Assembly: GCF_947500695.1 (NCBI RefSeq)
Contig: NZ_CANMSS010000006.1
Span: 1-64,000, forward strand
From: an uncultured Pseudoteredinibacter sp.
GTDB lineage: Bacteria; Pseudomonadota; Gammaproteobacteria; Pseudomonadales; Cellvibrionaceae
DNA length: 64,000 nucleotides
Reading direction: 5' to 3'
Below the pieces are notes generated by a model that was not told the origin of the DNA, ran no database searches, and saw only the letters and a program-made list of their open reading frames with translations. Numbering within the stretch: position 1 is the stretch's first letter; the number at the start of each line of letters is the position of its first letter. Positions 1-8,523 of the stretch are shown here, piece after piece. Both the position numbers and the translations under genes were made by a program.

Positions 1-3000
1 GGGTTCGGCGTTGGATCTGGGTGTGGACCCGGACCTGGAGGCGTACCTGGAGTGGTCTCATCATGGATGGTGGTTTCCACATCATCCGTGCTGTTCGTGA
101 CCGCTTCATAAGCGGTAGTAATCGCGCCAGCAATGGTGCTGTTTGCACCCAAGTTAACCGTGTAGGTTTCTTCATCGTCCGAGATCAGATCGTCGGTCGC
201 ATCCACCTGGAACACTTGGCCAATGGTCACGTTCTGAGTGGCGTTGTCATAATCCGCATCACCCGCGGTACCATTGCTGAAGGTCACATCAACGGTGCCC
301 GCCGCTGGACTGGCAATCTCAACGCCCGCCGGATCCAAAGCGATCACTTTGTAGTAAGCCGCTCCGCCTTCGTTCGAATCGTTCTCGCTGCCATCGCCAA
401 TAATGTTACCGGCACTGTCCGTGGCCACTACTTTTAGGGTTACCGTATCTTCACCAGTAGGAGGCTCAGGTTGACCAGGCGAACCGGCATCCTGAATTGT
501 GACAACACCCTGCAGATCACTACCGGCAACATCAATGTTCGCACTGCTTACACTTAAATTAACCAAAAAGTTTTCGTCACCTTCTCGAACGAAGTCATCG
601 TTCATAGGTACCGAAATGGTTGTGGTTAAGGTGCCTGCCGTTATCGTGGCGTTACCCGAAGTAGTATCGAAATCACTATTAGCAGTAGCTTCGTTATTCG
701 GATTAGAATCTTCATCTCCCTCATTAGTTTGGAAGCTGAAAGTTACATCACTCGACACAGTTTGGCTTAATGATACGGTAATTGAAATTGTGCCATCCGC
801 TTCATTAACAGTTATGTCCTGCACCGATAAAGTAGGTGCCGTTTCGTAATTTACATCGACCGTAGCTGGATTTGATACATTGCCATCGTTATCTTCAATA
901 GTGTATTGAATCGGCGTAGGGTCACTGATAAATCCTGGCTCAGGCGTGAAGGTGATCGCGCCAGTCGTTGGATTCACCGACCAAGTACCTTCACCAGCAA
1001 CTGGCAAACTACTCACCGGGCCAGAAGGCCCAACAATTTGAACAGTCGCCGGGTCAATATTGCCATCTGGGTCACTATCGTTGGCAACCACGTCAACGGT
1101 GACCGGCGTATTCAATGGATTGCCATTACTTACATCGTTAGTCGCAACAGGAGGTTGCACTGCGTAATCAATGGTGACCGTCGCGGTATTCGAAGTATTA
1201 CCGTCGTTATCATCAACGGTGTAAGTAATCGGCGTTGGATCAGCTGTGAATCCTGAGTCAGGGGTAAAAGTAATTTCACCGGTGGTGGTATTGACCGTCC
1301 ATTCACCTTCGCCTGCAACCACTAGTGGATCACCGGCATTACTGGTACCTGTGATTTGAACAGTGGCTGGATCTAAAGTGCCATCAGGGTCCGTATCGTT
1401 ATCCAGCACATCAACCGTTACCGGGTTATTAGTTACGCCATTTTCAGAGTCGTCGTTAGCACCAGGCTCTTGAGTACTGTAATCAACGGTTACCGTGGCA
1501 GTGTTTGATTCATTGCCGTCGTTATCTTTAACTGTGTACGTAATTGGCGTTGGGTCGGCCGTGAAACCAGATTCCGGCGTAAAGGTAATTTCACCAGTGG
1601 TGGTATTAACACTCCACACACCCTCACCAGGAACAGTTAAAGAATCACCTTCATTGGGTGTGCCTGTAATCTGCACAGTCGCCGGATCCAAATTACCATC
1701 TGGATCGTTATCGTTATTCAATACATCAACCGTGACTGGCTGATTGGTAGTATTACCATTACTGCTGTCATTGCTCGCGACAGGCGGCTGAGCAGCGTAA
1801 TCAATTGTTACTGTAGCGGTATTTGAAACATTACCATCATTATCTTCTACGGTATAAGTAATTGGCGTTGGGTCTGCAGTGAAACCCGACTCTGGTGTAA
1901 AAGTAATTTCACCGTTTGTGGTATTTACACTCCAAGTACCTTCACCGGCAACTACCAAACTAGCACCAGCACCTGCGGAACCAGTAATCGTTACGCTAGC
2001 TGGATTTAATGTGCCGTCAGGATCGTTATCATTGGCCAAGGCATCAACAGTAACCGGATTATTCGTTACACCATTTTCGCTGTCATCACCCGCCGTTGGG
2101 TCTTGCGCATCATAATCAACGGTTACGGTAGCTGGGTTCGATACATTGCCATCGTTATCCTCAACCGTATAAGTAATTGGCGTTGGGTCAGCCGTAAAAC
2201 CAGATTCCGGTGTAAAGGTAATAGCACCGGTAGTTGGGTTAACAGACCAAGTGCCTTCTCCAGGAACAAGTAAAGGATCACCTGGGTTGCTTGTGCCATT
2301 AATCTGTACAGTACTAGGCTCTAGATTGCCATCAGGATCTGAGTCATTACTTAAAACATCTACAGTTACCGGCTGGTTGGTCGTATTACCATTACTTGTA
2401 TCATTGGTGGCAACTGGCGGCTGCACTGCGTAATCAATAGTGACGGTCGCAGTGTTTGAAGTATTGCCATCGTTATCATCAACGGTGTAAGTAATTGGTG
2501 TTGGATCGGCCGTGAAGCCCACTTCCGGAGTAAAAGTAATTTCACCGGTGGTGGTATTGACCGTCCACTCACCTTCGCCAGCAACCACTAGTGGATCGCC
2601 GGCATTGCTGGTACCTGTGATTTGAACAGTGGCAGGATCTAAAGTGCCATCAGGGTCCGTATCGTTATCCAATACATCAACCGTAACAGGATTGTTGGTT
2701 ACGCCATTTTCAGAGTCGTCATTGGCACCCGGTTCTTGAGTACTGTAATCAACGGTTACCGTGGCAGTGTTTGATTCATTGCCGTCGTTATCTTTAACTG
2801 TGTACGTAATTGGCGTCGGGTCGGCCGTGAAACCAGATTCCGGCGTAAAGGTAATTTCACCAGTGGTGGTATTAACACTCCACACACCCTCACCAGGAAC
2901 AGTTAGGGAATCGCCTTCATTAGACGTACCTGTAATCTGCACAGTCGCCGGATCCAAATTACCATCTGGATCGTTATCGTTATTCAATACATCAACTGTT

Positions 3001-6000
3001 ACTGGCTGATTGGTGGTATTGCCATTGCTGCTGTCATTGTTCGCTACTGGCGGCTGAACAGCGTAATCAATCGTTATCGTTGCGGTATTAGAAACGTTAC
3101 CGTCATTATCTTCAACGGTATAGGTAATTGGCGTTGGGTCTGCTGTGAAGCCAGCTTCAGGGGTAAAAGTAATTTCACCGTTCGCTGTGTTAACACTCCA
3201 AGTACCTTCGCCGGCAACAACCAAACTAGCACCAGCACCTGCAGAACCAGTAATGGTTACACTAGCTGGATTTAATGTGCCATCAGGGTCGTTATCGTTG
3301 GCCAAGGCATCAACAGTAACCGGGTTGTTTGTTACACCGGTTTCATTGTCATCATTTGCACCAGGATCTTGTGCACTATAATCGATAGTAACAGTTGCAG
3401 AATTTGACAAGTTACCATCGTTGTCTTGCACGGTGTAGCTAATCGGTGTTGGGTCTGAAGTAAAACCAGATTCCGGTGTAAAAGTTATAGCACCGGTAGT
3501 TGGGTTAACAGTCCAAGTTCCTTCACCAGGAACTACCAGTGGGTCACCAGGGTTTCCAGTGCCGGCAATTTGTACCGTCGTCGGATCAAGGTTTCCATCT
3601 GGGTCGGAGTCGTTGCCCAAAACGTCAACAGTTACCGGCTGATTTGTTGGGTTGCCGTTACTTGTATCGTTATTTGCTACGGGTGGCTGCACACCATAAT
3701 CAATGGTAACTGTCGCAGTATTTGAAACATTGCCATCGTTGTCGGCAACGGTGTAACTGATTGGCGTCGGATCCGCTGTAAAACCCGCCTCAGGGGTAAA
3801 AGTAATCTCACCCGTTACTGTATTTACTGTCCAAGTTCCCTCACCAGGCACGGCTAATGGATCACCGGCTCCTGGAGTACCAACAATTTGTACTGTTGCA
3901 GGGTCAAGCGTTCCGTCTGGATCACTATCATTTGCTAATACGTCAACGGTTACTGGCTGATTAGTCTGATTTCCAGAGCTGCTATCAATAACCGCTGTTG
4001 GGGGCTGGGCAGTATAAGAAATAGTAACAGTTGCTGTATTCGAGCTTTCACCATCGTCGTCACTGACTACGTAATTAATTGGCGTAGGGTCGGAAGTAAA
4101 GCCGGACTCAGGAGTAAAAGTGATTTCACCTGTGGTGCTATTTACCGACCACACACCTTCACCGGCAACGGTCAGATCTGTTCCTGGCGCTGGAGTACCG
4201 ACAATTTGAACAGTGCTTGGCACAAGAGTGCCATCGACATCACTGTCGTTTGCAAGAACATCAACAACAACCGGCTGATTAGTGGTATTACCTGCAGAGC
4301 TATCATCGCTCGCTACTGGAGGAGCATTCGGATCAATAACCGTTAGATTCAGTTGTGAATCTTCAGTATTTGGACCGTCAGTTAATGTGTAGCTAATTGG
4401 CGGCACGGTACCGGCAAAATTAGGGTTCGCATTAAAGGTGTAACTACCGTTACTGTTGATAACAATTGAACCAATACCCGGAATATTAGCCGTCTCACCC
4501 GCTTGAAACTCAGTACCATTTACATTAAACGTTAATACCACGGCAGGCTCAGGCCCATCTGGGTTATCTGTGTTCGCTAGAACATTGCCGCTTACGCTCT
4601 CGCCTGATAGCAAGCTATTAGATTCGTCAGCATCTTCAAGAATATTCGCAGCATCAACATTGATACGAATGATTGCAACATCGGTGCTGCCATCACTGTC
4701 GGTCATGGTGTAGGTGAAAACGTCTTCACCAAATACGCCAGGATTAGCAGTATAGGTATAACTACCGTCGGCATTGATGACGATGGTGCCTTTGTCTGAG
4801 CTAACTTGTATGCCAACGCCAGTATCAGAAGTTTCAGTTGTCTCACCAGCTACAACGCCGACAACTGTTGGGGCACCAAAACCGTCAGCGCCGGCAATAT
4901 CCGCTTCACCGTCGCTAGTATTGCTGTCGCCACCAGGAATATCGATACCAGTAATTACGTTGCCGGTAGCTACCAAAGAACTATCGATAGCATCTTCTTG
5001 ATCTTCTGCAATTGGAGTGTCGTCAATGATATTAATAAGCAAGTTGCCATTAATATCGTCAGCCGCATTACCGTCGGAATCAATAATTTGAATTGGGAAA
5101 ACATCATTTACTGGACCGGCACTATGATCGGCCGCATCAGTCAGCGTATAGGTGTAAGTAATTTGGGTAGCACTTACCGAAGTGATCACCAAAGTGCCGT
5201 AAGTGCCTTGAATGGTGGTGCCTTGCACTTGGCCATTACTATCAATGACCTCTACCCCAGCGATAGTAACCGTCGCCGGGCCATCGCCTGGCAAATAATT
5301 TATTACGCCAGTGGTAACTTCTACACCGCTGCCAGCATCTGTACCATTTGGCAAACCAGCTTCGTCAACGGTATTAACCAAAGTGCCATCTGGGTTTTCG
5401 CCCGGATCAGTCACTTCTAATAATGGAATACCATCAATATTAATTGTCAGCGTGGCAAATGAAGTGTCGTCATCAGAATCGATGATGGTGTAAGTAAAGA
5501 CATCTGTTCCGCTGGCATCTCGGTTTGGAACATAGTTGTAGCTGCCATCAGCATTAAGTGTCAGAGTACCCTTATCAGAGACTAACTCTACACCTACACC
5601 TGAATTGTCTATAAGTTCTACTTCGGTATCACCAACCTCAACACCAATAACAATGGCATCACCAAAACCATTGATACCAGAATCATCGGCATTACCGTCT
5701 AAAGTATTCTCATCGCCAGAGGCAACATCGATACCGGTAACAACGTTACCAGTGGCTATACCAATACTGGTAACTTCATCGAGATCGTCAACAGCTTCTG
5801 GCGCTGAGTCGATTGGGTCTACTTGTGTATCAGAATCTTGAAAAGCATTACTTGGCGGAGTCGTTTCAAAACCTGCTAGCGGAATGGTTTCATCACCAGT
5901 CATAATGAAGCGGACACCAGTGCCTGCTGAGCTGCCATTAGTACCACCACCTGTTGGGGCGGCACCAGCGGCGGTAGCGGGTAACAACTCTTCCAGGCTT

Positions 6001-6362
6001 AAACCTTCTTCTAAGCCTTGTTGTAATCGATCGAAATCGATACCTTCTTCAACAGAGTCCTTAACTTCATTTTTGCGGATAAGGTCAAGTAAGCGCTGGT
6101 CTATGTCCACGCTTTGATTATGACCTAATACCAATAAGCCTCCACCAGGAAACTTCACCACGATTGCTGCCCCAGCCTGGGTCGCTAACTGATCGCCGAG
6201 GCCAATCTTTTGCCCCATTTCAACAGCAGCACCCGCATCCAGCACCACACCCTTAATAGCAACAACCGTTCCTCGATCGCTTACGGCTTGCTCAGAGTTG
6301 GCCAGGTCAGTATTGGCTTGATTAGTATTTGAATTGTCATTTATAACAACATTATCCGCCAT
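1..6362 (-). CDS. Giant LapA-like repeat adhesin, type I secreted (C-terminus beyond window)
   Basis: The frame is open from an ATG at 6362 (GGAAAAG ribosome site upstream) to the left edge, at least 2120 residues. Residues about 31-93 resemble the retention module of LapA-type adhesins (GTVVAIKG..., GDQLATQAG). They are followed by a TAAG motif at 130-133, like the double-alanine site cut by the periplasmic protease LapG. Two similar domains at about 171-258 and 448-531 share TGNVxTGID and DGNADDSG/DGEADIAG-type motifs. Residues about 678-1838 hold around eleven tandem ~105-residue cadherin/Ig-like repeats (WSVNxTTGEITFTPExGF, DPTPIxYTVxD). From about 1840 the sequence looks like Calx-beta repeats. 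The RTX and secretion signal would lie outside the window. By family knowledge it is a cell-surface biofilm adhesin. Three secretion genes lie immediately upstream on the same strand. Plus-strand ORFs across it are shadows. Confidence 0.9.
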   Translation of the reverse strand, partial: MADNVVINDNSNTNQANTDLANSEQAVSDRGTVVAIKGVVLDAGAAVEMGQKIGLGDQLATQAGAAIVVKFPGGGLLVLGHNQSVDIDQRLLDLIRKNEVKDSVEEGIDFDRLQQGLEEGLSLEELLPATAAGAAPTGGGTNGSSAGTGVRFIMTGDETIPLAGFETTPPSNAFQDSDTQVDPIDSAPEAVDDLDEVTSIGIATGNVVTGIDVASGDENTLDGNADDSGINGFGDAIVIGVEVGDTEVELIDNSGVGVELVSDKGTLTLNADGSYNYVPNRDASGTDVFTYTIIDSDDDTSFATLTINIDGIPLLEVTDPGENPDGTLVNTVDEAGLPNGTDAGSGVEVTTGVINYLPGDGPATVTIAGVEVIDSNGQVQGTTIQGTYGTLVITSVSATQITYTYTLTDAADHSAGPVNDVFPIQIIDSDGNAADDINGNLLINIIDDTPIAEDQEDAIDSSLVATGNVITGIDIPGGDSNTSDGEADIAGADGFGAPTVVGVVAGETTETSDTGVGIQVSSDKGTIVINADGSYTYTANPGVFGEDVFTYTMTDSDGSTDVAIIRINVDAANILEDADESNSLLSGESVSGNVLANTDNPDGPEPAVVLTFNVNGTEFQAGETANIPGIGSIVINSNGSYTFNANPNFAGTVPPISYTLTDGPNTEDSQLNLTVIDPNAPPVASDDSSAGNTTNQPVVVDVLANDSDVDGTLVPSTVQIVGTPAPGTDLTVAGEGVWSVNSTTGEITFTPESGFTSDPTPINYVVSDDDGESSNTATVTISYTAQPPTAVIDSSSGNQTNQPVTVDVLANDSDPDGTLDPATVQIVGTPGAGDPLAVPGEGTWTVNTVTGEITFTPEAGFTADPTPISYTVADNDGNVSNTATVTIDYGVQPPVANNDTSNGNPTNQPVTVDVLGNDSDPDGNLDPTTVQIAGTGNPGDPLVVPGEGTWTVNPTTGAITFTPESGFTSDPTPISYTVQDNDGNLSNSATVTIDYSAQDPGANDDNETGVTNNPVTVDALANDNDPDGTLNPASVTITGSAGAGASLVVAGEGTWSVNTANGEITFTPEAGFTADPTPITYTVEDNDGNVSNTATITIDYAVQPPVANNDSSNGNTTNQPVTVDVLNNDNDPDGNLDPATVQITGTSNEGDSLTVPGEGVWSVNTTTGEITFTPESGFTADPTPITYTVKDNDGNESNTATVTVDYSTQEPGANDDSENGVTNNPVTVDVLDNDTDPDGTLDPATVQITGTSNAGDPLVVAGEGEWTVNTTTGEITFTPEVGFTADPTPITYTVDDNDGNTSNTATVTIDYAVQPPVATNDTSNGNTTNQPVTVDVLSNDSDPDGNLEPSTVQINGTSNPGDPLLVPGEGTWSVNPTTGAITFTPESGFTADPTPITYTVEDNDGNVSNPATVTVDYDAQDPTAGDDSENGVTNNPVTVDALANDNDPDGTLNPASVTITGSAGAGASLVVAGEGTWSVNTTNGEITFTPESGFTADPTPITYTVEDNDGNVSNTATVTIDYAAQPPVASNDSSNGNTTNQPVTVDVLNNDNDPDGNLDPATVQITGTPNEGDSLTVPGEGVWSVNTTTGEITFTPESGFTADPTPITYTVKDNDGNESNTATVTVDYSTQEPGANDDSENGVTNNPVTVDVLDNDTDPDGTLDPATVQITGTSNAGDPLVVAGEGEWTVNTTTGEITFTPDSGFTADPTPITYTVDDNDGNTSNTATVTIDYAVQPPVATNDVSNGNPLNTPVTVDVVANDSDPDGNIDPATVQIVGPSGPVSSLPVAGEGTWSVNPTTGAITFTPEPGFISDPTPIQYTIEDNDGNVSNPATVDVNYETAPTLSVQDITVNEADGTISITVSLSQTVSSDVTFSFQTNEGDEDSNPNNEATANSDFDTTSGNATITAGTLTTTISVPMNDDFVREGDENFLVNLSVSSANIDVAGSDLQGVVTIQDAGSPGQPEPPTGEDTVTLKVVATDSAGNIIGDGSENDSNEGGAAYYKVIALDPAGVEIASPAAGTVDVTFSNGTAGDADYDNATQNVTIGQVFQVDATDDLISDDEETYTVNLGANSTIAGAITTAYEAVTNSTDDVETTIHDETTPGTPPGPGPHPDPTPN
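850..4330 (-). repeat. About eleven tandem ~315-318 bp coding repeats with a four-unit higher-order duplication
   Basis: The motif encoding the YTVxD segment recurs about every 315-318 bp (near 901, 1217, 1537, 1852, 2167, 2485, 2801, 3117, 3435, 3749 and 4068). Units four steps apart are far more alike than neighbours: the stretch beginning near 1141 matches the one beginning near 2407, with an offset of 1266 bp. Around 1501 and 2767 there is about one difference in 50 bases. This points to recent duplication of a four-domain block. Confidence 0.85.
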
Positions 6363-6718
6363 AATCTTTTCCGCTCAAATATGGTCAAAGTATCGAAACG
6401 GGCGTCCCGCCCCTTCCATTTCAATTTTTAATGCTGTGGCAGTGGCCACTCGCACTAATACACCCTTAAATCGGACCGAAACTAATCCAGCCCTAAATTT
6501 TCTGTCATTGGTAAAGCTATTTATCCAAGTAAGCCAATCGGCAGCTCTTCAAAAATCTAAATACCGTTGATCAGTAAACTACAGTCTCAACAGCCGTTGC
6601 AGATAAATGGGTAGAACCCACTCCCTTTTAGCCACAACTCAAAAGACTATGCCCGGTAAAGAAAGATCTTTCCGGGCAAAAAAATTCTTAGCGACACCAA
6701 AAGTTCACTAGACGCAAG
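6363..6718 (-). other. Structured leader between tolC-like gene and adhesin
   Basis: These 356 bases hold no convincing gene; the plus-strand ORF at 6334-6570 has no family resemblance. An inverted repeat with GCCCGG/CCGGGC arms lies at 6651-6677. On the minus strand it is preceded, not followed, by a T-run, so it is not a standard terminator for the tolC-like gene. A small GGGCG/CGCCC hairpin at 6400-6412 sits just upstream of the adhesin ribosome site. The region may be a long untranslated leader or hold the adhesin's own promoter. Confidence 0.5.
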
Positions 6719-7999
6719 CTATAGGTTTACACCTAATTTCGGCAGTAACATTCCCATAGAGTTGTACACTCTAAGCTCTGCCAATTTTTTGTTGGACTCC
6801 GCCCGAATCAGATTACGCTTCGCATCGACTACTTCATTCTCAGTATTCAATAGATCTAGCAATGTACGACGGCCAATATTGAACTGCTCGATATAGGCTT
6901 GCTTTGTAGCTACTGCTGAATTCACATGCTGCTGCAAAAATTGCAGTTGAGTACTGACTGACTCAAAAGCGGTCCAGGATAGACGTAGGCCCTCTACTAC
7001 CTGGCGGCGAGTGTTGTTGCGCACGTCTTTAGCTTCTTCCATCAAGTAGCTAGTCTGCTTGCGGCGAGCCTTATCAGCACCGCCACGGTATAGGTTGTAA
7101 CGTGCTCTAATGGCGATAACGCCGCGCTCATCTTCACCAACTACACCACCGATATCTTCGTTCCAGTTTTGGTCAGCTTCCAAACGTACATCTGGATAAA
7201 AAGAGCTTTTCGCCGCAGTGTGTTGAGCAATCGTCGCATCGATATCCGCGTTCGCCGTCTTAAGTGTTGGATGATTTTCTAAGGCAGTAGCTGTAGCCTC
7301 ATCCAAAGTAGCTGGCAAGCTTTCTTGATTTGTAGGCATTGCCAAAGCGCTCATATCCGGCATCGCCCCCATTACTCGATAGTAATTAGTAACAGCGTCT
7401 TTTAGATTCGCATCGGCAACCACAACATTACTATTGGCCAAAGCAAGACGTGCCGCTATCTGGTCCAAATCAGCACGACTACCTACGCCAGAGCGATTGC
7501 GTAAAACCATTTGGTCATAAATGCTTTTATGCTCTTGTAACGAGGTCTCCGCCAACTTCATTAACTCAACTTGTGTCATCAATGCTAGATAGACTTCGCT
7601 AGCACGCAACGCAATAAGTTCTTGGGATGTCGTTAATGAGTGACTAGCGCTGCTTGTTCTCGCTTCTTGGCGTTGAACCTCAGAGCGAGTCGCAAATCCA
7701 TCAAAAATTAACTGGCGGGCAGATATAGAAGCCTCTTCACGAGTTAAATTAACTTCATCTTGCCCCGTAGTTGGAGATTTGGTGTTTTCGCGGCCAATGC
7801 CTAGCGCCACGTCAACTGTTGGCAAATATCCCGCCTTGGCTCTTTTTATCTCTTGCTCGCGTGACATCAGCTGGTTTTTCGCTGCATTTACCTCTGGGTG
7901 TCCATTCAGAGCATTTTGCAGCGCCTGATTAAACTCTTCAGCCTGTACCGCTGTTGCCCCCAGAAAACCCGTAATTAACCCAATTATTGTAGTTTTCAT
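6719..7999 (-). CDS. TolC-family outer membrane protein of the adhesin type I secretion system (LapE/AggA-like)
   Basis: This 426-residue protein has a signal peptide (cut near VQAEEF) and the two-fold alpha-helical repeat pattern of TolC/OEP proteins, including RQLIFDGFATRSEVQRQ, YNLYRGGADKARR and a C-terminal NIGRRTLLDLLNTENEV segment. TolC trimers span the outer membrane and periplasm and form the exit duct for type I secretion. It lies between the membrane-fusion protein gene and the adhesin gene on the same strand, so it most likely serves that adhesin. It is separated from the fusion-protein gene by 524 bases with a CRP-type site, so it probably has its own promoter. Length is normal for the family. 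Confidence 0.92.
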   Translation of the reverse strand: MKTTIIGLITGFLGATAVQAEEFNQALQNALNGHPEVNAAKNQLMSREQEIKRAKAGYLPTVDVALGIGRENTKSPTTGQDEVNLTREEASISARQLIFDGFATRSEVQRQEARTSSASHSLTTSQELIALRASEVYLALMTQVELMKLAETSLQEHKSIYDQMVLRNRSGVGSRADLDQIAARLALANSNVVVADANLKDAVTNYYRVMGAMPDMSALAMPTNQESLPATLDEATATALENHPTLKTANADIDATIAQHTAAKSSFYPDVRLEADQNWNEDIGGVVGEDERGVIAIRARYNLYRGGADKARRKQTSYLMEEAKDVRNNTRRQVVEGLRLSWTAFESVSTQLQFLQQHVNSAVATKQAYIEQFNIGRRTLLDLLNTENEVVDAKRNLIRAESNKKLAELRVYNSMGMLLPKLGVNL

Positions 8000-8055
8000 A
8001 ACCCTTTACTCGTGGCCCCCTTGCCTCGATCAGCTAATGCCTTTTTAGTAGGAAT

Positions 8056-8071
8056 TGTGAGGTTTTTCACA
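8056..8071 (-). promoter_or_regulatory. CRP/Vfr-type binding site upstream of the tolC-like gene
   Basis: TGTGA-N6-TCACA is present exactly (TGTGAGGTTTTTCACA), centred about 64 bases upstream of the start codon of the TolC-like protein. This matches the CRP/Vfr consensus half-sites. No clear -35/-10 pair was identified, so activation versus repression cannot be decided. Confidence 0.6.
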
Positions 8072-8476
8072 AACTCAGGGATTATAAATGTTAAGTTCAT
8101 CATAAAAAACCCCACCTATTAGTCCCAATAGTCATCATAACGACGGATGGCATAGTTCATTTTTGTCAGCTAAAACTACATTACCCCTCATTACAGCTAC
8201 TGACCAAATGGAGAGCAAAGCAAATATATAATGATTTAAACGACAAAGTAGTACATCTATATCAATATTTCTATATTTATTGCTAGTTTCTGACCAACTG
8301 TGTCACACCAAAATTTTAGCCTCAGGAAAGGTACAGCTAATACTGGGGGTAATGGGTGTTTGTAAGCGATATATATCACCCCTTATTAACAACCAAGAAG
8401 AATTAAAACCATTTGGTTTTATTCCAAAAAATTACAAGCAAGACTGCAAGCAGTTTGAAATTTAGGCAAATTAGAA

Positions 8477-8497
8477 GGCAGACAGGAGAGGTCTGCC
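8477..8497 (-). terminator. Possible terminator hairpin after the membrane-fusion protein gene
   Basis: Perfect 7-base arms GGCAGAC/GTCTGCC with a 7-base loop lie 27 bases past the stop codon. On the minus strand only a weak T-containing tail follows, so termination would be inefficient or factor-assisted. Confidence 0.4.
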
Positions 8498-8523
8498 GGA
8501 AAGAAAGGCTAGAGAACGCTCAA

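Larger units (their letters stand above)
8000..8523. other. 524-base intergenic region, regulatory rather than coding
   Basis: No gene is supported. The plus-strand ORF at 8280-8465 starts with TTG, has no ribosome site and resembles nothing known. The stretch is AT-rich. It contains the CRP-type palindrome at 8056-8071 near the tolC-like gene, and a GGCAGAC/GTCTGCC hairpin at 8477-8497 just past the fusion-protein gene. Confidence 0.5.

Noticed and set aside
850..4330. Tandem DNA repeats as a non-coding satellite
   Set aside because: The period is a multiple of three and the minus frame stays open with a conserved protein motif, so it is coding.
21..5841. Many plus-strand ORFs across the first 6 kb
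   Set aside because: They repeat with the adhesin's period and give compositions unlike real proteins; they are antisense shadows of the minus-strand adhesin gene.
6651..6677. Hairpin as terminator of the tolC-like gene
   Set aside because: On the minus strand the T-run precedes the stem and no U-rich tail follows it.
8280..8465. 61-residue plus-strand ORF in the tolC-like upstream region
   Set aside because: TTG start, no ribosome site, no family resemblance, AT-rich intergenic context.
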